From Oceanospirillaceae bacterium UBA7410 (GTDB lineage Bacteria; Pseudomonadota; Gammaproteobacteria; Pseudomonadales; Balneatricaceae): DNA of 6,385 nucleotides. Each line of letters begins with the position of its first letter. Position 1 is the stretch's first letter. Location: contig DKMQ01000083.1 in NCBI GenBank assembly GCA_002470565.1, positions 2,310-8,694 on the forward strand, written 5' to 3'. This document shows, piece by piece, positions 1 through 5,633 of this stretch. The notes beneath the pieces are model-generated. The model searched no databases and had not been told where the DNA came from. It worked only from the letters and a program-made list of their open reading frames with translations. Made by a program: the position numbers and the translations under genes.

Positions 1-15
1 TTTTAACGTTAGATT

Positions 16-972
16 TCAACTGATTTTTTCACCTTTAGCTTGTAAATCTGCATGGTAAGAGGAGCGAACTAACGGACCACTGGCCACATGCTTAAAGCCC
101 ATAGCTTTAGCTGCTGCACCTAATTCATCAAATTCTGCAGGAGGCACAAACCGATCTACTGGCAAGTGATTTAAACTAGGCTGCAAATATTGCCCAAGTG
201 TAAGCATGTCGACCCCATGGTCACGAAGATCTTGCAACACTTGCAATACTTCTTCGTTGGTTTCTCCAAGGCCCAGCATCAAACCAGACTTGGTTAAAAC
301 ATCTGGGCATTGTTGCTTGTATTTTTGTAGTAAATCTAACGACCACTGGTAGTCAGAGCCTGGACGGATCTTTTTGTACAAGCGTGGTATTGATTCCAAG
401 TTGTGATTAAACACATGGGGCGGCGTCTTGGCCAATATGTCTAAAGCAATATCCATGCGGCCACGAAAATCTGGCACCAACACTTCAACCTGAGTTGAGG
501 GAGTGCGCTCGTTGATGGCAGCGATACAATCGGCAAAATGCTGTGCTCCACCATCTCTTAAATCATCACGATCAACAGAAGTAACCACCACATATTTAAG
601 AGCCATGTCAGCTACCGCTGTGGCCAACTCTGTAGGCTCATCTACAGACAGTGGATTGGGGCGTCCATGAGCCACATCACAAAATGGGCATCTGCGTGTA
701 CAAATTTCACCCATAATCATAAAGGTGGCCGTGCCATTACTAAAGCACTCACCTAGGTTGGGGCAATTTGCCTCTTCACAAACAGAAGCTAGCTTATGCT
801 CTCGTAGCTTAGATTTAATGCGATTAATTTCGGGCGAACTACGCACCTTGATTCGCAACCAATCAGGTTTGCGAGGCATTTTATCTGTAGGTATCACCTT
901 TATTGGGATACGGGCTACTTTTTCCGCTCCACGAAGTTTAACGCCTGCTTCAGCTTTGTATGATGTCGCCAT
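16..972 (-). CDS. lipA: Lipoyl synthase LipA (radical SAM)
   Basis: LipA inserts two sulfur atoms at C6 and C8 of the octanoyl chain already attached to lipoyl domains (pyruvate and 2-oxoglutarate dehydrogenases, glycine cleavage H protein), the last step of de novo lipoate synthesis in the cytoplasm. The 318-residue protein has the normal family length. The auxiliary 4Fe-4S cluster motif CX4CX5C is C65, C70 and C76 ([12 protein letters not shown]). The radical-SAM motif CX3CX2C is C91, C95 and C98 (CTRRCPFC). The C-terminal RSSYHA at 303-308 supplies the conserved serine ligand of the auxiliary cluster. All key residues are present, so it should be active. It lies 25 bp after lipB, which makes its substrate. 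The ATG start has no clear Shine-Dalgarno sequence, so translation may depend on lipB. It ends in TGA only 15 bp from the window edge, so no terminator can be judged. The identification is secure. Confidence 0.98.
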   Translation of the reverse strand: MATSYKAEAGVKLRGAEKVARIPIKVIPTDKMPRKPDWLRIKVRSSPEINRIKSKLREHKLASVCEEANCPNLGECFSNGTATFMIMGEICTRRCPFCDVAHGRPNPLSVDEPTELATAVADMALKYVVVTSVDRDDLRDGGAQHFADCIAAINERTPSTQVEVLVPDFRGRMDIALDILAKTPPHVFNHNLESIPRLYKKIRPGSDYQWSLDLLQKYKQQCPDVLTKSGLMLGLGETNEEVLQVLQDLRDHGVDMLTLGQYLQPSLNHLPVDRFVPPAEFDELGAAAKAMGFKHVASGPLVRSSYHADLQAKGEKIS

Positions 973-997
973 GGTAACTATTGCTCGTTGATTATAT

Positions 998-1696
998 TCA
1001 AAGGTGTTTTACCCAAGCGTCTTGGGTTTCATTAACTTGTGTATACTGCAATTGATGAATTATTTTTTTACATAGATTACTAGCCACAAGGTCTAACTCA
1101 ATCACATCAGTTGCATCGTGGAAATCTTTCATTTGAACCATTTTTAAACCTGCGTAACCGCAAGGGTTAATGCGCTCAAAAGGGCTAAGATCCATGTCTA
1201 CATTGAGTGCTAAGCCGTGAAAACTGCACCCCTTTCGGACCCGCAAACCCAAAGACGCAATCTTACAGCCCTCAACATACACTCCAGGGGCGCCAGCCTT
1301 AGTAGCAGCGTTAATGCCATAACCAGACAAACAGTCTATTAGGGCCTCTTCCATGTGTGTAACCAACGCTCTAACACCTATATTTAAGCGTTTTAAATCT
1401 AGCATAAGGTAGATCATCAACTGCCCTGGCCCATGATAGGTCACTTGACCGCCACGATCCGATTGAACCAAAGGGATATCGCCTTGATTCAATAGATGTT
1501 CTGCCTTACCAGCTTGACCTTGGGTAAACACTCTATGGTGCTCTAGCACCCATATTTCATCCAAAGTACTCGCATCACGTTGGTTGGTAAAGTCTTGCAT
1601 TGCTTGCCAACTTATACCGTAGGCGTGAGGCGTTAAACGCCTTATTAATACGCCGCCAATACTGCTTCCCCTAGAGGACAAGCTTAACCTTGCCAC
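998..1696 (-). CDS. lipB: Octanoyltransferase LipB
   Basis: LipB moves octanoate from octanoyl-ACP to the lysine of lipoyl carrier domains, providing the substrate for LipA encoded next. Counting from the GTG at 1696 (232 residues), the signature [12 protein letters not shown] is at 81-92. The catalytic pair is K145 (in [10 protein letters not shown]) and C179 (in RINPCGYAG); their spacing of 34 residues matches K135/C169 of E. coli LipB. Similarity to E. coli LipB begins only near residue 16 (VLIRRL), so the N-terminus is uncertain. The GTG at 1696 overlaps ybeD by 26 bp and lacks a good ribosome site. An in-frame TTG at 1679-1681 has AAGG six bases upstream. An in-frame ATT at 1658-1660 has AGGGGA six bases upstream, overlapping the ybeD stop. 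The function is secure; the start is not. Confidence 0.97.
   Translation of the reverse strand: MARLSLSSRGSSIGGVLIRRLTPHAYGISWQAMQDFTNQRDASTLDEIWVLEHHRVFTQGQAGKAEHLLNQGDIPLVQSDRGGQVTYHGPGQLMIYLMLDLKRLNIGVRALVTHMEEALIDCLSGYGINAATKAGAPGVYVEGCKIASLGLRVRKGCSFHGLALNVDMDLSPFERINPCGYAGLKMVQMKDFHDATDVIELDLVASNLCKKIIHQLQYTQVNETQDAWVKHL
1667..1691 (-). promoter_or_regulatory. Competing ribosome binding sites for lipB
   Basis: Two purine-rich sites lie inside the end of ybeD on the minus strand. AAGG at 1688-1691 sits six bases before an in-frame TTG at 1679-1681. AGGGGA at 1667-1672 sits six bases before an in-frame ATT at 1658-1660 and overlaps the ybeD stop codon TAG (1671-1673), the arrangement expected for translational coupling. 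The longest in-frame start, GTG at 1694-1696, has neither site. An AUU start would be very unusual, so the TTG is the more conventional of the two supported choices. Confidence 0.45.
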
Positions 1697-1964
1697 TATT
1701 CATTAAGGTTTGATGTATTAGCTTCAAGTGCTCTTCACTTTGCGCAGTCACTGACAAGCGGACCGATTGGAATGTTCCATTTTTACTGTCTACAGCCTGC
1801 ACTTTTTTAAGGTCTATGCCCGATGCTAGCTCTGTTACGCACTGCACTACCCAGTCTTTATAATCTGGGGTTTTAAGACCCACGATTTTCAGACTGTAGT
1901 TAACACAGGGAAACTCAATCTTTGGCTCTTCTTGCTTTTGTATTTCTTGCTTCAATTTCATCAT
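1671..1964 (-). CDS. ybeD: YbeD/DUF493 (UPF0250) family protein
   Basis: This is a 97-residue cytoplasmic protein of the DUF493 family. E. coli YbeD is 87 residues and has a ferredoxin-like, ACT-like fold; its molecular role is not established. The match rests on the pattern [15 protein letters not shown] near 16-30, the [22 protein letters not shown] stretch at 53-74 (a predicted beta hairpin and strand), the length, and the position between dacA and lipB, which is the family's usual place in gammaproteobacteria. The N-terminal 13 residues ([13 protein letters not shown]) are a charged, probably disordered extension. The start ATG overlaps the dacA TGA stop as ATGA, so translation is probably coupled to dacA; a second ATG follows at once. 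The gene end overlaps the start of lipB. No signal peptide or membrane segment is seen. I give no function beyond the family name. Confidence 0.9.
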   Translation of the reverse strand: MMKLKQEIQKQEEPKIEFPCVNYSLKIVGLKTPDYKDWVVQCVTELASGIDLKKVQAVDSKNGTFQSVRLSVTAQSEEHLKLIHQTLMNSGKVKLVL

Positions 1965-3193
1965 TCGCCACTAATGAGTCGAGTTATACTATCTACCATA
2001 CCTTTAATAAACCCACCTTCTCTAAGGTCTTTGCTGGCAATCAAATCTCTGCTGATAATCGTCTCTTCATCAAGGGTAATGACAAGTTTACCTAAAACGT
2101 CACCTGCTAAAAGAGGCGCCTCAATTTCGGTATTAATATCAATAGTGGCCTTAATGTATTTAGCTTGACCACGAGGAATAGTCACAGCAAGATCTTCTTC
2201 AAGCTTTAAATCTACATAATCTTCAACACCACCCCAAACTCTAGCTTGAGTGATGACTTCGCCAGCATCATAAAGTAAATGCGTTTCAAAAAAGCGCATA
2301 CCGTAAGTCAGTAATTTTTGAGATTCTTGAGCACGAGACTCTGTGCCGGCTGCGCCTAGCACAACAGAAATTAATCGTTGACCATCTTTTTTAGCCGACG
2401 CTACCAAACAGTATCCAGCAGCAGAGGTATAGCCTGTTTTAAGGCCGTCCACTGTGCTGTCGCGCCACAAAAGTTTATTACGGTTGGGTTGTCTGATTTT
2501 ATTAAAGGTAAATTCTTTTTCTGAATAAACTTGGTACTGTTCTGGGTAGTCACGAATAATAGCTCTAGCTAAGATAGCTAAATCTCTTGCTGTTGTTTCA
2601 AGCCCATTGGCCGGCAGGCCTGTGGCATTTTTAAAGTTTGTTTGGGTCATACCCAAACGCACAGCATGTAGGTTCATTAAATCGGCAAAGGCTTCTTCAC
2701 TGCCTGCAATATGCTCTGCCACCGCCACACTAGCATCGTTACCCGATTGAATAATGATGCCTCGCATTAAGTCTTCCAACTTAACAAACGTACCTTCTTG
2801 GATAAACATGCGCGAGCCTTTAGTACGCCATGCCTTTTCACTAATACGCACTTGATCTTCTAAAGACACATTACCCGCAGCAACTTCATAATCAAGAATA
2901 TAAGCTGTCATCAACTTGGTTAAACTTGCAGGGGGTAACAATTGGTCAGCATTATTTTCTACAATGACTTCGCCTGTCAATGCATCAATCAATATGTAAG
3001 CTTTAGCAGCTAATTGTGGCGGTTGAGGCACTAATGCTTGGGCTGCGTAGGATGAGCTTGCCAACCCCATACATACAAATAAAGACATTGCCATTGCAGC
3101 AGCTTTAACTAGTGGCATAGTGCTAAGACCATGTTTTATTGCCTGTTTCACAGAGCAAAATAATAATTTAGCCGAAGCCACTGCAGTTGCCAT
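1961..3193 (-). CDS. dacA: D-alanyl-D-alanine carboxypeptidase, PBP5/PBP6 type (DacA)
   Basis: This low-molecular-weight penicillin-binding protein removes the terminal D-Ala from peptidoglycan pentapeptides in the periplasm, limiting cross-linking and affecting cell shape. Counting from the ATG at 3193 (410 residues), there is a basic and hydrophobic N-terminal signal peptide ending near YAAQA (49-53). The three active-site motifs of serine peptidase family S11 follow: SLTK at 90-93 (nucleophile S90), SGN at 150-152 and KTG at 252-254. After these comes the C-terminal beta-rich PBP5 domain and a final amphipathic stretch (FIKGMVDSITRLIS) that fits the PBP5 membrane anchor. The frame also opens with TTG at 3197-3199, but the ribosome site AAGG lies only four bases from it and ten from the ATG, so I chose the ATG. 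The n-region is long (about 26 residues) and a later ATG at 3116-3118 would give a more typical signal peptide, though it lacks a ribosome site. The gene ends in an ATGA overlap with ybeD. Confidence 0.97.
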   Translation of the reverse strand: MATAVASAKLLFCSVKQAIKHGLSTMPLVKAAAMAMSLFVCMGLASSSYAAQALVPQPPQLAAKAYILIDALTGEVIVENNADQLLPPASLTKLMTAYILDYEVAAGNVSLEDQVRISEKAWRTKGSRMFIQEGTFVKLEDLMRGIIIQSGNDASVAVAEHIAGSEEAFADLMNLHAVRLGMTQTNFKNATGLPANGLETTARDLAILARAIIRDYPEQYQVYSEKEFTFNKIRQPNRNKLLWRDSTVDGLKTGYTSAAGYCLVASAKKDGQRLISVVLGAAGTESRAQESQKLLTYGMRFFETHLLYDAGEVITQARVWGGVEDYVDLKLEEDLAVTIPRGQAKYIKATIDINTEIEAPLLAGDVLGKLVITLDEETIISRDLIASKDLREGGFIKGMVDSITRLISGE

Positions 3194-3202
3194 ACTCAAA
3201 AC

Positions 3203-3207
3203 ACCTT
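3203..3207 (-). promoter_or_regulatory. dacA ribosome binding site (decides the start)
   Basis: The minus strand reads AAGGT here. It lies nine to ten bases before the ATG at 3191-3193 but only three to four bases before the upstream TTG at 3197-3199. The spacing therefore favours ATG as the dacA start. Confidence 0.6.
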
Positions 3208-3218
3208 AAGTTGTTGAT

Positions 3219-3245
3219 CCAATAAAACCTTGCGGTTTTCATTGG
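3219..3245 (-). other. Strong hairpin in the rlpA-dacA gap (dacA leader)
   Basis: The arms CCAAT (3219-3223) plus AAAACC (3224-3229) pair with GGTTTT (3234-3239) plus ATTGG (3241-3245). This makes an 11-bp stem with a TTGC loop (plus-strand reading) and one bulged C at 3240. It ends about 11 bases upstream of the dacA ribosome site. On the transcribed minus strand the hairpin is not followed by a run of T, so it does not look like an intrinsic terminator of rlpA. It may be a leader structure, an RNA-processing site or a protein-binding site. The structure is seen directly; any role is inference. Confidence 0.6.
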
Positions 3246-3262
3246 CAATTTTTAACGATCTG

Positions 3263-3292
3263 ATTGTACCATGAGACCCATAATAGAATCAG
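3263..3292 (-). promoter_or_regulatory. Candidate internal promoter for dacA
   Basis: The minus strand carries an extended -10 element, TGG followed by TACAAT (TACAAT at 3263-3268, TGG at 3269-3271). A poor -35 match, CTGATT, lies at 3287-3292 with an 18-base spacer. This could start dacA-ybeD-lipB-lipA transcripts independently of rlpA, and the dacA leader hairpin would then lie near the 5' end of that RNA. The evidence is base matching only. Confidence 0.3.
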
Positions 3293-3296
3293 CACA

Positions 3297-4337
3297 TTAG
3301 GGCCTAATCATTAGCCCTTGCCCGCGCCCGAGCGTCACAAGCTGCTGCATTAACGCAGCAGCACTGCCATTGTCAGTCATAGGGCCAATTAATACCCTAA
3401 ATAAATCTGGTCGATCATTGGCCTGTTCTACAAATACATTTGATCGCCTAAGCTCTTGCACCAAGGTATTGCGCAACAACAAAGCACCTCCAATCCGAGA
3501 CACTGCAGCAACTTGCACGTAATACCCAGGCACACGCTTAGACTGTTGGCGAATTTCCTTGCTTGATGATCTCTTCGTTAAGGTGCCAGGCTTAACTGTG
3601 GGCTGGGCAATAGGAGTTGCTTTAGCCTTGGCGCCTTTAACAGCTGACGGTGTTATTGTCTTTTTTGAAGCAGAAAAGCTATTTGCTTTGCGCTGTTTTC
3701 TAATTCGTTTTTCTAGCTCTGGGCTCCAACGACTTGCATCAATCGCCTCAACCAATACATTAGCCACACCTGTTTTTCGGTAATCTAATTTACTAGCAGC
3801 CGCGTAAGATAGGTCAATCACTCGATCACCATGAAAAGGACCACGATCGTTAACTCTAACAATCACTATTTTATTGTTATCAAGGTTAGTAATACGGGCA
3901 TAAGTAGGCAAAGGTAAAGACTTATGGGCCGCACTCATTGAGTACATGTCATAGGTTTCACCGTTTGAGGTTAAATGACCATGAAATTTTTGACCATACC
4001 AAGAAGCCAAACCACGTTCTTTAAAGCCCACACTTGATGGCATAACACTGTAGGTTTTACCCCACACTTCGTAGCGGCTTTTATTGCCACCACGACTATG
4101 AGCCTCAACTTTAGGAATCGCATCGGCTGCATTGCTCATATCCAAGTGCTGCTTAGGTCCTAAGTCTTGTTTTATGGAGTAGCGGGCTTCAGTTTTAGCT
4201 TTTGCAGCTGCCACCACTGCCGCTTGCGAAATGTTCACAGAACCAGAGGCTCCAGTAGGCTGCTTGCTAGTATTTGAGCATGCACTAATACCAAGCATCA
4301 GCACAGCACTTGAAATGAGACGTAATCCATATTGCAT
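3297..4337 (-). CDS. rlpA: RlpA, lipoprotein lytic transglycosylase with SPOR domain
   Basis: RlpA is an outer-membrane lipoprotein which, in Pseudomonas aeruginosa, cleaves glycan strands lacking stem peptides and helps daughter cells separate. The 346-residue protein starts with a signal peptide and lipobox ISAC, giving lipidated C20. Residues about 21-105 are a low-complexity Ala/Lys-rich linker. The double-psi beta-barrel (RlpA) domain spans about 107-200 and opens with GLASWYGQKFHGHLTSNGETYD. E127, H138 and D164 (in VNDRGPF) keep the same spacing as the catalytic-region residues E120, H131 and D157 of P. aeruginosa RlpA, which suggests an active enzyme rather than the inactive E. coli type. 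A basic Lys/Thr/Pro-rich linker (about 210-268) leads to a C-terminal SPOR domain (about 271-346, GYYVQVAAVS onward) that binds denuded septal glycan. The ATG has AAGG eight bases upstream. It follows mltB by 36 bp and precedes dacA. Confidence 0.96.
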   Translation of the reverse strand: MQYGLRLISSAVLMLGISACSNTSKQPTGASGSVNISQAAVVAAAKAKTEARYSIKQDLGPKQHLDMSNAADAIPKVEAHSRGGNKSRYEVWGKTYSVMPSSVGFKERGLASWYGQKFHGHLTSNGETYDMYSMSAAHKSLPLPTYARITNLDNNKIVIVRVNDRGPFHGDRVIDLSYAAASKLDYRKTGVANVLVEAIDASRWSPELEKRIRKQRKANSFSASKKTITPSAVKGAKAKATPIAQPTVKPGTLTKRSSSKEIRQQSKRVPGYYVQVAAVSRIGGALLLRNTLVQELRRSNVFVEQANDRPDLFRVLIGPMTDNGSAAALMQQLVTLGRGQGLMIRP

Positions 4338-4373
4338 GTTAAAAACCTTGTTTCAAGCTTAGTTGAGTCTATC

Positions 4374-5333
4374 TTACTCTTGCGCGATGCCTTGAGCGAT
4401 TTCTACCACTGCTCTAGCGTACCAAAGGGAATGATTATAACGTGTTATCGCGTAAAAGTTAGCTCCACCTAAACGGTACTCATTGCCATTTTCAGTTGAA
4501 AAGGCATACAAATTAAACTCGCCCGCGTCAATTGATGAAGATAAAGCAATCCCCCGAGCTTCCCACTGTGACAAAGGCACACCTTGGCGCTTGGCTTTCT
4601 TACTCACCCAAGCGGGCTCTACTAAAGAGTCAACAGTTAATAACCAAGGCTTGCCTGCTTGCCAGCGGTGGCGGGCAAGGTAATGAGCAATACTAGCGAT
4701 GTTATCATCTACACTATTAAATAAATCGATGCGTCCATCACTATCTCCATCGACAGCGAAATCACGGTAGCTTGTGGGTATAAACTGACCCATTCCTACT
4801 GCACCGGCTGCAGAGCCTTTAACTTGTGTAGGATCTAAACCTTGGCTATAGCAAAGACGAAAAAATTCAGCAAGCTGACGCTGATAAAACTTACTCCTGC
4901 GAGGGTAGTCAAAAGACAGTGTCGCCAACACCCTCAAAGCTAAGTGCTTACCCATGTTAGCGCCGTAATTACTTTCTATTCCTGCAATAGCTGCAATAAT
5001 AGCCGCATCTACGCCAGTCTCTTTGGCAACCTGCTGTAATTGTGCAGCATTTTTTTGCACAAAGGCCTTGCCTGATTTAATACGTGATGCGCTCACTAGC
5101 CGTTTTTGATATCCACTCCATTTCAGTTTATTTTCGGGCGCATTGCGCAGCACTGGCACAATACTGGGCTTGGCTTTTGTTTGAGCTAAGTATTGTAGGA
5201 CTTGATCTTGAGTAAAACCCAAATCACCCGAATCATTTAACCATTTAGACACGTCATCTCGCGCAGTAAAGCTGGCATATACTTGTGTAGTTAAAAGCCC
5301 AATCAACAAGCAACCTAGCGTTATTTTTTTCAC
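4374..5333 (-). CDS. mltB: Lytic murein transglycosylase B
   Basis: MltB cuts the MurNAc-GlcNAc bond of peptidoglycan, forming 1,6-anhydroMurNAc ends, in the periplasm. The protein is 319 residues. The catalytic glutamate is E120 in GIESNYG. The SLT_2-type domain continues with GSAAGAVGMGQFIPTSYRDFAVDGDSDGRIDL (173-204), where D195-D204 resembles the EF-hand-like Ca-binding loop of E. coli Slt35. The tail carries NGNEYRLGGANFYAITRYNHSLWYARAV, also typical. The N-terminus (KKITLGCLLIGLLTTQVYA, then SF) is an ordinary signal peptide with likely cleavage after residue 20. C8 sits too early and without a proper lipobox, so this looks like a soluble periplasmic form, unlike the lipoprotein MltB of E. 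coli. The start codon is GTG, supported by AGGGAG six bases upstream. It is the first gene of the minus-strand run and faces the divergent DUF1445 gene. Confidence 0.96.
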   Translation of the reverse strand: MKKITLGCLLIGLLTTQVYASFTARDDVSKWLNDSGDLGFTQDQVLQYLAQTKAKPSIVPVLRNAPENKLKWSGYQKRLVSASRIKSGKAFVQKNAAQLQQVAKETGVDAAIIAAIAGIESNYGANMGKHLALRVLATLSFDYPRRSKFYQRQLAEFFRLCYSQGLDPTQVKGSAAGAVGMGQFIPTSYRDFAVDGDSDGRIDLFNSVDDNIASIAHYLARHRWQAGKPWLLTVDSLVEPAWVSKKAKRQGVPLSQWEARGIALSSSIDAGEFNLYAFSTENGNEYRLGGANFYAITRYNHSLWYARAVVEIAQGIAQE

Positions 5334-5339
5334 AGCAAT

Positions 5340-5345
5340 CTCCCT
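5340..5345 (-). promoter_or_regulatory. mltB ribosome binding site for a GTG start
   Basis: The minus strand reads AGGGAG, six bases before GTG at 5331-5333. This is the best ribosome site in the window and supports GTG as the mltB start. No in-frame ATG with a comparable site is seen. Confidence 0.75.
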
Positions 5346-5356
5346 ATATATGTCCC

Positions 5357-5381
5357 TTAAGTGTAACTAATTACTACTTAA
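5357..5381. repeat. Imperfect palindrome upstream of mltB (possible operator)
   Basis: The plus-strand arms TTAAGTGTAA (5357-5366) and TTAC-t-ACTTAA (5371-5381) pair over ten bases with one unpaired T at 5375 and a CTAA centre. The outer six bases, TTAAGT/ACTTAA, are perfect. It lies 24 bases upstream of the mltB start and overlaps the best -10 candidate for mltB, so it could be an operator or a leader-RNA stem. No T run follows on the minus strand, so a terminator is unlikely. Confidence 0.45.
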
Positions 5382-5388
5382 TACCCAA
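5360..5388 (-). promoter_or_regulatory. Candidate sigma-70 promoter for mltB operon
   Basis: On the minus strand, TTGGGT (5383-5388) and TACACT (5360-5365) are separated by 17 bases. They match three of six and four of six consensus bases. A start a few bases downstream would give a leader of roughly 20 bases before the GTG. The match is weak and rests on position and spacing. Confidence 0.3.
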
Positions 5389-5418
5389 CTGTCTTGCACC
5401 AATAAAGGGGGACATAGA

Positions 5419-5541
5419 TTGATACTTTAACTTTGTCATGGATATTTTCGTGTGTGCCTAATCAACCTATCAACTGTAAAATCTATCAAATATAAGAATA
5501 AATTTTAATACGCTTACCAATTGATAAGAAAAGTCTATCAA
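5419..5541. repeat. Cluster of five TATCAA/TTGATA hexamers
   Basis: TTGATA occurs at 5419-5424 and 5521-5526, and TATCAA at 5468-5473, 5484-5489 and 5536-5541. Three of them extend to CCTATCAA or TCTATCAA (5466-5473, 5482-5489, 5534-5541), and the first of these is part of a tandem ATCAAC repeat (5461-5466 and 5469-5474). By chance about 0.15 copies would be expected in 300 bases under equal base use. I found only two other copies in the rest of the window, both inside genes (3878-3883, 5106-5111). The cluster lies between divergent promoters, as binding sites for a regulator often do. Confidence 0.5.
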
Positions 5542-5542
5542 T
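5520..5542. promoter_or_regulatory. Inverted pair ATTGATA-N9-TATCAAT (possible operator)
   Basis: Perfect seven-base arms ATTGATA (5520-5526) and TATCAAT (5536-5542) are separated by nine bases. The arm centres are 16 bases apart, about one and a half turns of DNA. The site ends nine bases before a -10-like TAGAAT (5551-5556) reading toward the DUF1445 gene. It is the most operator-like part of the hexamer cluster. The regulator is not identified. Confidence 0.4.
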
Positions 5543-5633
5543 GGTCGTAATAGAATTAATTAGACACGCCCCCTTGTGACCTGCAAAATGCACAATAATT
5601 TCATTAAATCAATTACTGACCTTCGGACGTTCT

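Larger units (their letters stand above)
5334..5633. other. Divergent intergenic region between mltB and the DUF1445 gene
   Basis: These 300 bases are AT-rich and hold no credible gene; the plus-strand open frames from ATG at 5350 and 5439 are only six and seven codons long. The region must carry the promoters for both divergent genes. Seen in it are the mltB ribosome site, an imperfect palindrome (5357-5381), a cluster of TATCAA/TTGATA hexamers (5419-5541), and on the plus strand a -10-like TAGAAT at 5551-5556 without a good -35. No tRNA, CRISPR repeat, IS end or attachment site is visible. Confidence 0.8.

Noticed and set aside
1..15. Possible terminator after lipA.
   Set aside because: Only 15 bases are available past the stop codon, and they show no stem followed by a T run.
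725..991. Plus-strand open frame of 88 codons opposite the lipA start.
   Set aside because: It is antisense to the conserved LipA N-terminal region, has no recognisable domain, and is best read as a shadow of the real gene.
1932..2168. Plus-strand open frame of 78 codons over the dacA-ybeD junction.
   Set aside because: It is antisense to two conserved genes. Its hydrophobic, Ser/Leu/Ile-rich content comes from the reverse reading of their codons.
3197..3199. TTG as the dacA start, adding two residues.
   Set aside because: It leaves only three to four bases to the ribosome site, while the ATG at 3191-3193 has a workable spacing.
3341..3362. Perfect 8-bp GC-rich inverted repeat (GCTGCTGC/GCAGCAGC) near the 3' end of rlpA.
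   Set aside because: It falls inside the SPOR domain and is explained by Ala-Ala-Ala and Gln-Gln codons. No T run follows on the coding strand, so it is not a terminator.
3559..3783. Plus-strand open frame of 74 codons within rlpA.
   Set aside because: It is antisense to the Lys/Thr/Pro-rich linker of RlpA; no family likeness or independent start signal.
4483..4683. Plus-strand open frame of 66 codons within mltB.
   Set aside because: It is antisense to the conserved MltB C-terminus; composition looks like a shadow frame.
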